A stretch of DNA of 64,000 nt from Ditylenchus dipsaci (lineage: Eukaryota; Nematoda; Chromadorea; Rhabditida; Anguinidae). The stretch lies in NCBI GenBank assembly GCA_004194705.1, contig SADC01001204.1:2232001-2296000 (forward strand). The letters run 5' to 3'. The position numbers were made by a program, and so were the translations under genes. The notes below the pieces were generated by a model. It searched no databases and was not told where the DNA came from. It was given only the letters and a program-made list of their open reading frames with translations. Each line of letters starts with the position of its first letter. The stretch's first letter is position 1. Positions 21,764 through 33,775 of the stretch are shown piece by piece.

Positions 21764-22504
21764 ATGGCTCATTCACAAACGTTGTCTTCGTCGTCGTTGT
21801 CGTTGGAAAAAATGTTTTATAAAAGGGGTTACGCCAACAACAACGACGACGACCTATTTATAAAAAATCCATAGACAACGCTAACGTCAGCGACGACGCC
21901 AAGGACAACGAAATTTTTTCATTCCAAATTGGACAAATTTCGCATTTTCAGTCGAGATTTCGAGGGAAAACGTGTTGAGAATATAGTTAATACTCAAAAT
22001 TCAGACTTAAAATGCGAAATTTGGACGCTACTCGGTAATACCATCCCCCCCCCGCCCCCAAAAAGCTACTCGGGAATCGCTGGTTTGAAAGCGCCTTTAC
22101 TGCTTAGAGAATTAATACTCTTTGGTACTTATAGGCACTATAGAAGTGGCCCCTGTTTTGTCCCTTCCCCTCCAATACAGCCCATAATCCCTTTTAAATT
22201 GCTTTTCTGGACCTTTTATGGCGAAATTATTGCTTAAAAATGTGTTTTGACCACTCCTAAAAATCTTGATTTTTGGGGGGGGGGGGGTATTCCCGAGTAG
22301 CACTTTTCGGGGGGGGGGGGGGAGGGGGTGTTTATAACCGAGTAGCGCCGAAATTTGTTCAATTTGTAATGAAAAATTTCGTGGTCTTTGGCGTTGTCGT
22401 TGGCGTTTTTTATAAATAGGTCGTCGTTGGCGAAAAAACGGTTTTATAAAAAAATATTCCGATGACAATGATAACGACGACGACAACCTTTGTGAATGAG
22501 CCAT
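21764..22504. mobile_element. 741-bp foldback element with CGTCGT-rich arms
   Basis: ATGGCTCATTCACAAACG at the left mirrors TTTGTGAATGAGCCAT at the right. The arms are rich in GTCGTCGTT and AACGACGAC. A second element (22023-22350) has inserted between them. Confidence 0.8.
22023..22350. mobile_element. nested GGCGCTACT element with C/G-run ends
   Basis: Starts GGACGCTACTCGGTAAT, then a C-run, and ends with a G-run, ATAACCGAGTAGCGCC. Related to 7344-8545, 14825 and 56745-57444. Confidence 0.75.
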
Positions 22505-22951
22505 TGGATTTTTTAAGATTCTACGTCAACATCTTTATTCTTGTTACTCAAAACCCAAAAAAGCACTGCATAAAATGAGACTTTTTGAACTCTTTTTTTT
22601 TATAGAAATGTCCTTTACTTCTGAGAGAATTGTTTTTAAGCATTCTTTACAATCTCTAACAAACTTTTCTTAAAATAACAAAAATTTTAATATAAATATT
22701 TAGCGGAAATGAGTTTTTCACATCTTGTTTAGCTTTGTCTGCTAAAACATTTGAACTTTAGAAAAAAAAGTTTATTACGTACATAGCCAATGCTGAATTA
22801 GAATTTGATAATTCAAAAAGATTTTTGCATTTATTAAAAATAAAATTCAAACTTTTAAAACAAATACTTGCTTTAGAATTATAATATTTTTTTTAAATTT
22901 TAGAAGATAGTTTTCTTTCAAATTAATTTAAAAAATTTGAAAAAGTTTTGG

Positions 22952-23221
22952 CCATACTATAGAACTCCCCCTAGCTAGCGGAAAATTTACTTTTCTTCAA
23001 GGGGAAAAGACCCGTCTCATATTGTTTCTCGTGCTCTGAAACGGCACGGAAACACTTTGGTTTACAAAAAATCGAAAAAAAATTCGATTTTTTGTAAACC
23101 AAAGTGTTTCCGTGCCGTTTCAGAGCACGAGAAACAATATGAGACGGGTCTTTTCCCCTTGAAAAAAAGTAAATTTTTCGCTAGCTGCGAGGGGGGGGGG
23201 GGGGAATTCTATAGTGTTACC
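22952..23221. mobile_element. near-perfect 270-bp palindrome
   Basis: About 125-bp arms match almost base for base around a centre at about 23086 in the run TTCGAAAAAAAATTCGA-like sequence. Arms include GAGACGGGTCTTTTCCCC and its mirror. Likely a MITE capable of extruding a long hairpin. Confidence 0.85.
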
Positions 23222-24216
23222 AAAGTTTTTAAAGTTTGAAAATAGTTAAACAGCAGATCGATTATTCTAGATTTTGATTTTGTAAAACTGTTTAGCAAAA
23301 ATTGTTTTTAAATCAACAGAAGGCCGAGCTGTTATATTTACTTTTAATGTTAGCTAATTAATTTGGTTCACGAAAAAGCTGAAATATGGCACGATAGATA
23401 TTAATACTTTTTTTATAAAAGGAATCTTTTTCGTGACAGTAAAAATTTTGGTCCTATGTGACAATGGAAAGGGGGTTTTTCTTGGTCCTTCTGTTGTTTT
23501 TTTGTTATTTTTCAGTCATGACTCACGAGGCTCAGGCAATAGTAGGCTAGCGTATGTTAGTACAGACTCAAACGTATTTTAGACTCATGTTTAAAACGAA
23601 AACCCTGCCGGTAAGACCGGCACATTCTGGTGCGAAATTTTACGGAGAATCCGAACTTACGAACCGTTTTTCGAAAAAGGCGGTTTGGCTCGAGATTTCG
23701 ACCAATTTCTGAATGGTGTCAAATGTGACTTGTGTATGTTCAGAAAATCAGGTGCTGCTGGAAAATTTTATATACACATGCATCAATTCTATAGCTCATC
23801 AGAAAGCGCAGGGAATCAGATTTTCAATGACATATTGTTGTGAGGTCAATGATGTGTTAATGTAAAATGATCGTTCCAAAAAAACAGTCGTGTCATTTTT
23901 CCGAAACTGTTTTTTTTACTTACAAAGCAAAATTAGGTGGGATGCAGCTGTGTGTTCAGTAAACCCTACATACTATTTGAAAGAGCAACTGAAACTGCAC
24001 CAAAAAAAGCTTCTAAATATAGAAAACAGAGTCATTAAAGGGTTCAGGCACCATTCCGAAAAAACTAAAAAATATTTGCACAAGCATTTTGGACGGAAAA
24101 CTTTATCCTCGCTAGGCTAACCTGAAATTCTGACGCCGGAATCGTGTTCAGCATGACCGATTTGCTGATAGAACTTTTCAGCTTCAACTTCACATTTCAG
24201 TATGACCTGTATAAGT
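23222..24216. other. no gene recognised
   Basis: Contains a partial foldback near 23465-23600 (GGCTCAGGCAATAGTAGG type) related to 32320-32470 and 56030-56160. An open stretch at 23890-24120 lacks splice support or motif. Confidence 0.35.
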
Positions 24217-24423
24217 AGGGCTGTCAGATTTTTTTTAAATAAGGACATTTGCTCAAAATAAGGACATTTTAGGGTATTTTGTCAAAAATATGCAATTTTA
24301 TCAAGTGCTTATTGTTCTTTTGATGCTGAAAAATAAGATTTTGACTAAAAATTTCAAAAAACCATAAAATTTGGAATCCCAAAATAAGGACAAATCTTAT
24401 AAATAAGGACGTCTGGCAGCCCT
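24217..24423. mobile_element. AGGGCTGTCAGA MITE (AAGGACATTT family)
   Basis: Ends AGGGCTGTCAGA and GTCTGGCAGCCCT with internal AATAAGGACATTT units. Relatives at 25274-25493, about 36530-36690, about 51690-51777, about 55236-55441 and about 57625-57820. Confidence 0.75.
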
Positions 24424-24668
24424 GTGTATCAGGCTTTTTTGTAAATTTTGTAATATATGAGGTCATATCTGGAAGTAAAATTTATGTAATAAAAGAATTA
24501 GCAAAGTTAATTACCAACTTAAAAACTCCAAGAAAACAGATGCTGTTTTGTCAGCTACTTTAAATTAAAACTAGCTTCTAGCTAAAAAGTAATCCAATTT
24601 TGTAACTTGTTCATTTATCTTGTTTAGCAAACGAAAAAGCAGTTATTTTCTTTTTCTATTTTTCAATA

Positions 24669-27600
24669 ATGCAGCATATTGGTTTTGTTGCTGCCCAAAT
24701 TAAGATTGAAAATCTTATAATTGGTGTATCTATGATTATTACATCGCTTTCTATTCTGCTGCTCAACATGTTTATAATTAGAGTAGGATTTTTGATTGTC
24801 AATCTCAGATTCGATGGAACCTCAATATAATTGCACCACTGAGCTAAATTCTAAACTAACTACTTTGTCTAAACCAATTTTTTTTGACGAAGCTACTCGT
24901 TTTTACCCGCTCCGTCTCCCAAAAAACTACTCGGTTTCACCCCCCCCCCCCTCCCCGCCTATAACTTTTTGGGAGTATCTAAAACCATATTTTTTTGAAA
25001 AAAGTTGAAATTAGTACGGGTTGTGTCTGAGCCCAAGGCCCAAAGCTTGAGCAAAGCCTAAAAGCATAGCCTAATTGCTAAGCCCAAAAATTAGGGGGAA
25101 TAAAACCGAGTAGCGTTATCATTTATCCGCAAAATAAAGGCAATCTTGAGGGTACTGTTATATGAAAAGTTGACCAGTACTTTTGATAATATTCAAATAA
25201 GATGGCATATTTATTTAAAAAGATTGGCTGACCGATCTATTTTCAACCTCCTTTTTCAAAGGTTGCTCTAATGCAGGGCTTTGAATGAAAAATTTCAAAA
25301 AAGGACATTTGGGTGAAAAAAGGACGTTTTGACTGTTTTTGAAGTAAAAGGGTCATTTTATCCAGTGCTTGTTGCCATTTTGAAGCGAAAAAAAAAGATT
25401 TTGACTGAAACTTCAAAAATAAAAAAAGATTTGGGGTGCCAAAAAAGGACAAATCTTTTTAAAAAGTGCGATTCGAAGCCCTGCTCTAATGGCATGGAAG
25501 ATCATTTGCGGGTGCGACATTTATGATTTTCGCGGACCAACAAAGAAGAAATTTGAAGACCATAATTTAAGGCATCACATTTGTGAACCGACTTATGTTG
25601 AACGAAGTTTGAGGAGCTACATTAGTGGGAAGACATTCACCGATCGGAATTTGCGAAAATAACTTTTGCGGAAGGACAATTTGTGAAATCGGCATATAAA
25701 CCTTTTACATTATGGAGTTTCTTAATGTCCACTAAATACATTTATTTTCCTTTGTTATGTGGCCCTATTGATCATTAGCGGGGCATTATTTTTAGCTGAC
25801 TCCCCCTGTTGATTTTTTGTTGAAAGATGGCTTGGTGAACCCCCTTGGTTATCCGGCACCTTGTACATACTTCATTTGGCTGAGATTGGATTATTCTCTT
25901 TTAACTGACACTTCAGGTATCCGACACCTCGTTTATCCGGCACCCTGAGGCCGGCCCCCAAGGTGTCGGTTAACCAAGGTTTGAATAGTTCTATATAGTC
26001 TATATAGTTTATGAACTGTATAATTTATCGTTTTTAGGTAATTTCGTAAATTTAGGTCCACAAAAATTGTGCTCGCAAATGTTTTTCCGCTGATCTCTAC
26101 AACAGGGCCAGTATTTGCCATATTTGAATGTGACCGTTGAAAACCTATATAAATTCTATGAATCAAACAATTTTTGATTAAGCCTTTTTACAAACTTTTT
26201 CAACAGAAGCAAATGATAATCTTATTTAAATAAAAAAATTAATGGGCAATTTTCAGGCAATATACCAAGACAAAAATCTTTATCTCCTTACATCCTACAA
26301 GTTTATTTTTGGCCTAGCTTGTGCTGATATCGTCCAACTAGTTATACACTTTATAAGTGGCTTTTACACTATTTTTCAAGCAAATTTAAATCCTCAGTTT
26401 AATAAAGTAATAGTTTTTATGAAGCTAGCTGATCAGTCAAAAAATTTTCTAGATTCTCGGAGCTATTCCCTGCTACAAATGTTATGCCTTACTAACTGTA
26501 GTATTAGCTATAAATAGACTGGTCTTGATTGCTTGTCCACATCTAGATTTAGTACTTTTCTCAAAATTAGGAGTCAAAGCAAGTTTTAAGCATTTTTAAA
26601 AAAAACCACAAAATTTATCATGATTTTTTAGCTGTGGTTTCTGCTAGTTTTTTTCATTGCTGCATTTTTCGGTGTTCTACACAGCTCACCCTATGCTAGC
26701 ATTTTGTACGACTCAGAAATGTGGTCCTGGAGCTACGACTTTGAGCTGCCACTCAGCACATTTATGCAACAAATTTCTGGAGTGGTGGAAATCGGAACTG
26801 TTGTAATTGCTGGTGCTATCTATGTGATCATATTTGTGCTTCTAATACACAAAGTAACTTGACTTTTTGGCTTAAAGGGGCTTCCAGCTTCGCGGGAGTA
26901 GAAATAAGTGGCATCCATGGCTCAGTGCGTAAGCGTTTGTGTCTTTTGGCCCAAATTGGTGGTGCAGGTTCGATCCCACATGGTGACATGCTATTTATTT
27001 TGGCTTGTTTGGCCAGTTTTAGAGGTAATTTGGGTAGCTGATTCCAAATCTGGCGTCAAGAAAGTCTAATTACCTCTCAAACTGGTCAAAAAAAGCCAAA
27101 ATAAATAGCATGTCACCATGTGGGATCGAACCTGCACCACCATTTTGGGCCAAAAAACGCAAACGCTTACGCACTGCGCATGGAGGCCACAAACATGAGT
27201 GCCTCTTTAATACGTATACCTCAAAATTTTTAGCGCAAATTTGTGCAATCGGGCAATAACAGGAAATCGAAAGATTCTAAAATTCTTATCCAAGCGTTCA
27301 CAATAACAGCCTATTGCACAGTATCAAACATTATGTGGTACAACTATAAGGTATATTTTTTATTCGAAGTTTTAAATAGGATGATTTTGATGTTCATTGG
27401 CTTTACTTGGTGATTTTTTTGGCAATGTAGACAAGGGTGGCACCAATTATGATAGAAACCGCCAATTGAATGGCTTGCAGAATGACCAGAGCCAGAGTGT
27501 AGTCATTTGTGGTCTCTATAGCATCCAAGAGACCAATCACTGTCACCTAAAACTAATACTTCTAAAATATTTGTTAAAGTTGCTGAATTTGTCCTCAAGC

Positions 27601-30600
27601 ATTTAGTCAAAATCATAACAAATGCCAGCATCCTAATAAAAATATATAAAATACTAGGGTCTGCAGGCGCCTATCGGCGCCTATGCCGGGAACATTGGTA
27701 GTTCAAGCACTATTCCTGTGGTTCGGGAACATTAGTGGTTCATTTACAATAATAGTTCGGGCAGATTTATCTTTTGAGTGCGTAAATGATTAGGCTAGAT
27801 CATCCACCTTACCTGTTAACCCACCTACTCTACCTCGCCTACCCACGCCTAACCTTGCTTATCCTCGCCTATCCTCGCCTATTTTCGCCTACCCTCGCCT
27901 AACCTTGCTTATCATCGCCTATCCTTGCCTATCCTCGCCTATTTTCGCCAATTTCGGCTATCCTCGCCTACCCTCGCCTAGCTCGCGTGCCCTCGCCCTA
28001 GCCTCGCCTATTTTCACTTATTTCGCCTATCCTCGCCTATTCTCGCTTATCCTCGCCTACCCTTGCCTATCCTCACCTATCCTCGCCTACCTCGCCAACT
28101 CTCGCCTGTTAAGACTACTATAACGTACACCTGACCTGGTCTCCAGGGTGTACGTTATATCAAAGTTTGATTGTAGAGATTCCACCTGAGCACTTAACTA
28201 TCCTATCTGGCTTCCTATTCACCCTAAGTGGCCATTTACCCACCCTACCTGGCAGAAAAGTGGCTTGAACACAAAAATCCACCTTAAACCCAGGCTAAAA
28301 TCCACCAACACCAATTTGCAGGGCAAAGAAAACTTTTTTTAGAAGCAACTTTGATTATACGTGTTTGTGCTCAAAAAAAAGCCAAGATGTTGTTCTTGAG
28401 GGTCCCGGAAAGATATACGACAATTTACTGCGAAAGTTTTCAGAAAATTAGCCTCGAACCCAAACATCCACCAAAAATCCAGGCAAAAATCCACCATCAC
28501 CAATTTGGAGGGCAAAGAAAACTTTTTTTAAAAGCATTTTTAATTTCACGTATTTGTGCTTAAAAGAAAGCTAAGATGTTAAACTTAAGGGTTCCGGAAA
28601 AATATTAAAGATCAAATTGCAAAAAGTAGGCAAAAATCAGTCTTGAACACCACAAATTCAGAAAAAGTGTGGCGGACGGACGAACGGACCCCCCCCCCCC
28701 CCCCCCGACCCAAATACTATATAGAGATATTTAAAAAATAAACTTATTAAAATATTTATGAATTAGAAATGCGAGCTTCACAATCAGGTGAAATTTGGAG
28801 ATCGAAGTATGAGCGCTTCTGTTACAGGAAACGAGCCAAACCGTCGTCTTAAGGCGCCTAGTTAAAAAAATTGCATGCCAACCATTATGACACCCACAAA
28901 AAATTCACAGAAATACATGCCATGCTACTATTCAACATATTGCTGGTGATGAGGCTACTACAGTCGCCTCTCGATATAACGGCACCCCCAAAAGTTCGTT
29001 TTCGCCTAGGGTCCGACACTTTTTTACATATATTTTTGAAGTCTTTGCCAGTTGTCTTTGGCTAGTCTAGTCGGAAATATTGCAAGGATTCAGATTTTGC
29101 CAGTCGTTTTTGTAAATGGCAACAGCTTTGCCAAAAAAAGACCCGCGCCTCTCGATATAACAGCACCCTTTTTTGAAAATTAGGTGCCGTTGTATGGAGA
29201 GGCGCGGGTCTTTTTGGCAAAACTGCTGCCATTTACAAAAACGACCGGCAAAATCTGAATCCTTGCAATATTTCCGACTAGACTAGCCAAAGACAACTGG
29301 CAAAAGACTTCAAAAATAGGGGTAAAAAAGTGTCGGACCCTAGGCGGGATCGAACTTTTGGGAGTGCCGTTATATCGAGAGGCGACTGTATCTAGGTAAC
29401 AAAGGTGCCTCCCCGTGCTTGACGTACCTTCCAGGTGATTGGTATTCAATCCGAGTGATTAGAGTAAGATCCGGACAGTTAAAGCAACCTACGGGTGCCT
29501 CCAGATGGTCAACATTCCCTTCAGGTGGTTTTGAGTAAAATTTAAGTAAACTTTGAGCTAGGCAATTTCCATGTGGTAGGGTGATTCCGGATGATTCTGT
29601 TACAATGCAAACGGTTATACCATCGGTATACTATTCAGGCGCTCGGAGTGCAAGCCGTCTACTATGATTTTGCTCAAAAGCCGTATTTGAACAACTTTTG
29701 ACTAAAAAGTAAAACTTGTAAAACGTATAATTCTGAAACCAGATACGTGATCAGCGTAATCAATTAACTTTAAAAAGTTCTCCTAAAGCAAGAACTTAGA
29801 CACAACTTTTGACTTTATCTTGAGACAACAAACTCTTGAATTTGAACCGGTTTAAATTCTCCATTTTTTAAATTCTGATTAATTTACCTAAAACAGGGAT
29901 GTACCCCGGTTTCGGTCCTCGTTTAAGGGGGGGGACTTTATATACGCATCGTCTTTTGTCGAAAGTTCTAGTCCCTCTGGGGATGTTTTAATTTACTTTT
30001 TTAGTAAGTTTTTTGACTATTAGGTTTAAAAATCATTGAGCAATCGATTGCAACCATTTCTAGCACTGCTTTGCTGTCAGTAACTGCCTCAATTTTGCGA
30101 TTTTCGGCAATGACTACTAAAATCAAAGGAAACTAGCCAAAATTATGCGTACTAGGAACTGATATTTTTTTGCGATTTCAATTTACATTATTTTATACAG
30201 CCGTATGCTGAAAATGACTGCAAGAAGCAGGGCTACATTTTGGGTGTAAGGTTGCAAATGAGTATGTAAATTAAAATTGGGAAAAAACGTCATTTCCAGG
30301 ATACTACCGAAAAGTACTGTATATTCCTACTAGGGGCAACAGGCGCATATCGGCGCCACTATCAAATTTTAAAAATTACATAAATAATAATCGATCACAT
30401 ACCCTTACCTGGCTACTTTTTTTCTGGTTAACCGTTGTCTTGGCTACTTTTTTCCTGGATACCTCACTACTGGCTTTCCTCCTACTGGGTAGCCCCTCCT
30501 GGGTGAATTTTCCCTATATACCCTTCTCCTGGCTGCTTTCCTTCTTGGTACTCCACTCCTGCCTACCCTTCTCCTGGTTACCGTCCTCTTGGCCACCTTC

Positions 30601-32974
30601 CTACTGGCTACCCTCCTTCTGGCTACCCTCCTTCTGCCTACCCTTCTCTAGATCACCCTCCTCCTGGCTGCCGTCATTCTTGGTACTCCACTCGTGCCTA
30701 CCCTCTTCCTGGTTACCTTCCTCTTGGCCACCTTCCTACTGGCTACCCTCTTTTTGGGTATCGCCCCCTACCTATCCTGCTCCTGGCTAACTTCCTCCTG
30801 TGTATCCCACCTACTGAGTAGCACCCTACTTGCCACCCTCTTCCTAGATACCCCCTTCCCGGGCTCGAGCATTAAAATCCACCAAAATCCAGGCTAAATC
30901 CACCACTTCTAATTTGGAGGGACTTGAAACCTTTTATTGGAGTTTACTCAATTATCGGGTCAGGGTTCCGGAAAGATATCCGGGATAAGATTACAAAAGT
31001 TGGCAGAAAATCAAATTTGAACACAAAAGTGGCGACCCACCCACACACCCACACATGCCAAATACTATATAGAGATTGAGGATTCCATCGAATTGGATTT
31101 TTTTATATTTTAGCCCTAACTTTATACCAACTTTTCATCTGTATGATAGCTGAAATGAAAGCCCAGAACCTTGGCTACATTTTGACACTAAACTTGCAAA
31201 TAAAAGGAGAGAAAAAATAAGGTCTGCACCCAGTGGTAGTCGAACCTGTGACCTAAGGCGATGCGTATATAAAGTTCCCCCCCTTTAAAACTTTTGTGTG
31301 CTTATCAGCGATTTCACACAAAAAATCCGAGTTCTTGAGACTGGAGGTTGAAAATGTCCTGAAAAAACTATTGGCAAACTATTGGCAAAAAAAACGTTTT
31401 TAGTAAAGCCTTGTAAAAATCGCATCTATGGGTGCGATTTACCCTAGAAGTGCGGTTAGGTTGGCTAAAACCCGTTAAAGAAATGTTTACAGAGAAACAC
31501 TACGTACCGTATTTCCTCTAATTTCTCCCCCGGGGGAGTAATTAGAGGCATGCAATTTTTTCAAACTTTAGGTGGCCTGAAATTTCAGTTTTCATTTACT
31601 GTTTGAAAAGTGCCTGTTAGATTTTTAAAATCCCTCTCAGGCACTTTTTACACAGCTCAAACAGTAAATGAAAACAGAAATTTCAGACCACTTGAAGTTA
31701 GGGGGGGGGGGTAATTAGAGGGAGGGGAGAAATTAGAGGAAATACGGTAAATACTATATTTAGATACTGAATTTGATTCAGTTGTTAAAAAAATTTGAAG
31801 CTATTTTGACTGATAAACTAAGAACGAATTATTGTAGAGTGCTAGCAAAGGGAAATTTTTTTATTTAAAAAATCTTTGATATAAAATTAAAACCCTAAAT
31901 TCTCACGTTGTGTGGAAAAGGAGCATTTTGTGGAATCTGAAATTATTTACTTATCATTTAAATTATTATTTTAGCATAAATATTCACCAAGCGAAGGTCA
32001 GTGTCAGGAATAGGCAATCTAGACATGTTTTTGCTGGCGACTTCCAGCCATCCAGTTGCAGTCAAAAGGCACACAAATAAAAAATATTTGCTTTTAAAAT
32101 CCATAATTGCAAGCAACCAAACAGAAGAAAACAAATAGCAAAAGAGTTGTAAAAATTAATCAAAATTGAGTGACTGTATGCTTGTGAACCAAAAGAAATG
32201 ACTCACACATCAGCAACATTTTGTGCTACTTCCTAAAAACACAAAAGTAGCAAAAAAGTGGCCGATTAAAGAAACGGGCTTATTTTTTTCCCAAATCATC
32301 CTCTTGGATTTTTGTGTGTTTTTTGGCCTTAGGCAAGGGTAGGGCAGCGTATGTTGGGATGGAATCAAACATATCTTTCAAACACATATTGTTAGATTCA
32401 TGTTTGAGCCCGTCCTAACATACGCTGGCCTACCTTGCCTAAGCCTTAAAACACACAAAACATCAACAGGGGACCAAGGCTAAAAATGTGTCCGATTTTT
32501 TAATAGGGCTTAGGAGGACGCATTGTTAAAATATTATTCTTGAAATGATAGTTTAACATCACCTAAGTAATTTTTATACGCTAAAAACAACAAAAAATTC
32601 TTTTCCGACACTTTCCTACCTTAAAAAATCGATAAGTTGAAAAAAAATCAGATCAACAGTTAACTGTTTGCCTGGGTAGTCAAGGTAAACCAAGATTTTG
32701 GTCAAGTTTTAGTCAAAAACCTTTTTTTTCGAATTTTTTGTAGTATTGAGATTCAAATTTTCAGGTGCTTTTACCAGAAACGAAATATGTGTACATGGTC
32801 CTTAACTTTCTCTGGATCGGCAACTCTGCTGTCAATCCAATTGTGTACTTAGTTGTTAACTCGTGAGTTGCATTTCAAGCATGTTTTTCAAATTTATTTT
32901 TAACCTTTTGTCAAAGGTCTTGTCGAATTGTTGAGGGATACTGTTTTTGTTCTTCATGTGTAGTCTTGAGTTAA
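24669..32974 (+). CDS. Srt-like serpentine chemoreceptor
   Basis: Seven-helix receptor resembling the nematode Srt class, expected in the membrane of sensory neurons; ligand unknown. Exons: 24669-24782, 26257-26406, 26453-26578, 26632-26853, 27234-27350, 32765-32862 and 32917-32974, giving about 294 residues with every phase consistent and no internal stop. Order: TM1 (LSILLLNMFII), TM2 with YKFIFGLACADI (Srt pattern YK.MF.LGI.DI), TM3 CYALLTVVLAINR, TM4 WFLLVFFIAAF, TM5 around VVIAGAIYVIIF, then KILIQAFTITAY leading into TM6 (Srt pattern I.IQ), TM7 with NPIVY and a cysteine-rich tail. Intron 3 (26579-26631) starts GCAAGT, a GC-AG intron; phase excludes the nearby GT. Intron 5 (5.4 kb) contains exons of an opposite-strand gene. 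The start is the first ATG before TM1; a further N-terminal exon is possible. Confidence 0.85.
25274..25493. mobile_element. CAGGGCT MITE with exact 8-bp duplication (hAT-like)
   Basis: Ends CAGGGCTTTGAA and TTCGAAGCCCTG; CTCTAATG at 25266-25273 repeats exactly at 25494-25501. This places the whole AAGGACATTT family among hAT-like elements. It lies in Srt intron 1. Confidence 0.88.
26903..27190. repeat. foldback with tRNA-like arms in Srt intron 4
   Basis: The left arm reads GGCATCCATGGCTCAGTGCG, then TAAGCG and, 48 nt on, GGTTCGATCCC: A-box-like and B-box-like Pol III promoter sequence. The right arm is its near-exact complement (about 27105-27190). The spacing suits a tRNA-derived SINE, but I cannot draw a full cloverleaf with a proper anticodon loop, so I do not call a tRNA gene. 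Confidence 0.7.
27403..32104 (-). CDS. secreted/membrane protein nested in Srt intron 5 (partial model)
   Basis: Not recognised as a known family. Two exons are well supported on the minus strand. First exon 32104-31988: start, a hydrophobic signal peptide (FLFVCLLTATGWLEVAS), then SKNMSRLPIPD, donor in phase 0. Last exon 27546-27403: acceptor TTTTAG, then an acidic stretch and a single transmembrane helix (LAVSIIIGATLVYI) ending KKITK and a stop. A possible internal exon at 30116-29997 reads VIAENRKIEAVTDSK onward; it needs one T fewer in a run to reach its GTAAAT donor, and its phase demands another unseen exon before it. The picture fits a type I membrane protein lying wholly within an intron of the opposite-strand receptor gene. 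That the two end exons belong to one gene is inferred. Confidence 0.5.
27836..28110. repeat. 10-11 bp minisatellite (CTATCCTCGC type)
   Basis: Variants of TATCCTCGCC / TACCCTCGCC repeat about 25 times. The open frame across it is a product of the repeat. It lies inside Srt intron 5. Confidence 0.85.
28961..29388. mobile_element. 428-bp TATAACG-family foldback
   Basis: CAGTCGCCTCTCGATATAAC at the left and GTTATATCGAGAGGCGACTG at the right, flanked by TA. Both arms include GGGTCCGACAC and TTTTTGCCAGTCGTTTTTG-like text that also appears in the element at 58288-58710, so these are two subfamilies of one element. Confidence 0.88.
30395..30870. repeat. 15-bp minisatellite (CTCCTGGCTACCCTT type)
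   Basis: About 30 degenerate copies of a CTTCCTACTGGCTACC-like unit. The open frame over 30440-30790 (Ser/Leu/Pro/Trp-rich) is periodic and not called as a gene. It is followed by AAATCCACC text shared with 28240-28510. Confidence 0.85.
31078..31300. repeat. dispersed repeat, empty-site copy of 46415-46815
   Basis: Closely matches 46415-46473 joined to 46659-46815. The copy at 46 kb is interrupted by a TATAACG MITE exactly at the TA present here at 31124-31125. The shared text includes GGTAGT(C/T)GAACCTGTGACCT, a B-box-like motif in reverse. Confidence 0.8.
31507..31747. mobile_element. CCGTATTTCCTCTAAT-family foldback
   Basis: Ends CCGTATTTCCTCTAATTTCT and AGAAATTAGAGGAAATACGG, flanked by TA, with a long internal hairpin (TTTCATTTACTGTTTGAAAA and complement). 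Confidence 0.87.
32320..32470. repeat. short foldback, TAGGCAAGG type
   Basis: CTTAGGCAAGGGTAGGGCAG at the left mirrors the right-hand GCCTACCTTGCCTAAG, with ACATACGCT / AGCGTATGT inside. Related short foldbacks lie near 23470-23600 and 56030-56160. Confidence 0.6.
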
Positions 32975-33069
32975 AGCTTTGACCTCAGGTCTCTGCTGTC
33001 ACCCTTTTGCTCTGGAATCAGCGTTTAGTTCAAGAATGAATAAGAAAAAAGGGGAGACCAAGTCATGTT

Positions 33070-33428
33070 GGCCGTAATTATAGTTGGGTTCAACATTTAC
33101 GGTCAACATTTTGTCAAATTTAAAAAATGTCAATGTTTTCCGTAATATTTGTTTATTTCAATATTTATGACCCTAAGGCAACTTTTTGAGCTCTACACAA
33201 AAAAAGAGCAGTTTTTTTGATTGATTTATGAAACTTTGACGCATAAAAATCGGTAGGTAAAAATCTTGCGGCGTCAACATAGGGGTCGACGTTTGCGAAA
33301 CTTTGCATAGACAAAATCGAATTGCTGCTAATGCCATTTTGTAGAGCTCAAAAAGTTGAGGGGGTCAAAAATACCAGATTTGGCACCTTACCCTAAATGT
33401 TGACCCCTTAACACGACTATAATTACAG
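33070..33428. mobile_element. GGCCGTAATTATAG foldback family
   Basis: GGCCGTAATTATAGTTGGG and CACGACTATAATTACAG form the ends; the interior matches 60989-61403 (GACCCTA.GGCAACTTTTTG.GCTC). It lies just 3' of the Srt receptor. Confidence 0.75.
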
Positions 33429-33775
33429 ACATTATTTTTAAAGTAGCCCCAGCACATATTACAGTGCGTTTCATAATTTTACAGGCACCCCCCTTTTTAG
33501 GTGTTTAGTGACATTTTTTAAAGAAAATAAAAAATCTGTCTTTACAGAAAGGATAAGCATAGTCGATAACCTAGTAATTATGCAAAAATATTGGGGTGTT
33601 GGGTTATGAAAAAAAAATGACCGAAAATTCAAATTACCACCGTTTCATAATTTTACAGGCAGTTAGAGTAAAAAGCTGTATTCATAACATGATTCTTGTG
33701 TATTCCTAATTTTTACTGACTTTTTGTAAGCCCTCTTCCTTAGCTACAATTAGGTAGGTCAAAGTTATTTTTTTG

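Noticed and set aside
30440..30897. 116- and 67-codon Ser/Leu/Pro/Trp-rich open frames
   Set aside because: They follow a 15-bp minisatellite whose length is a multiple of three, so openness is automatic.
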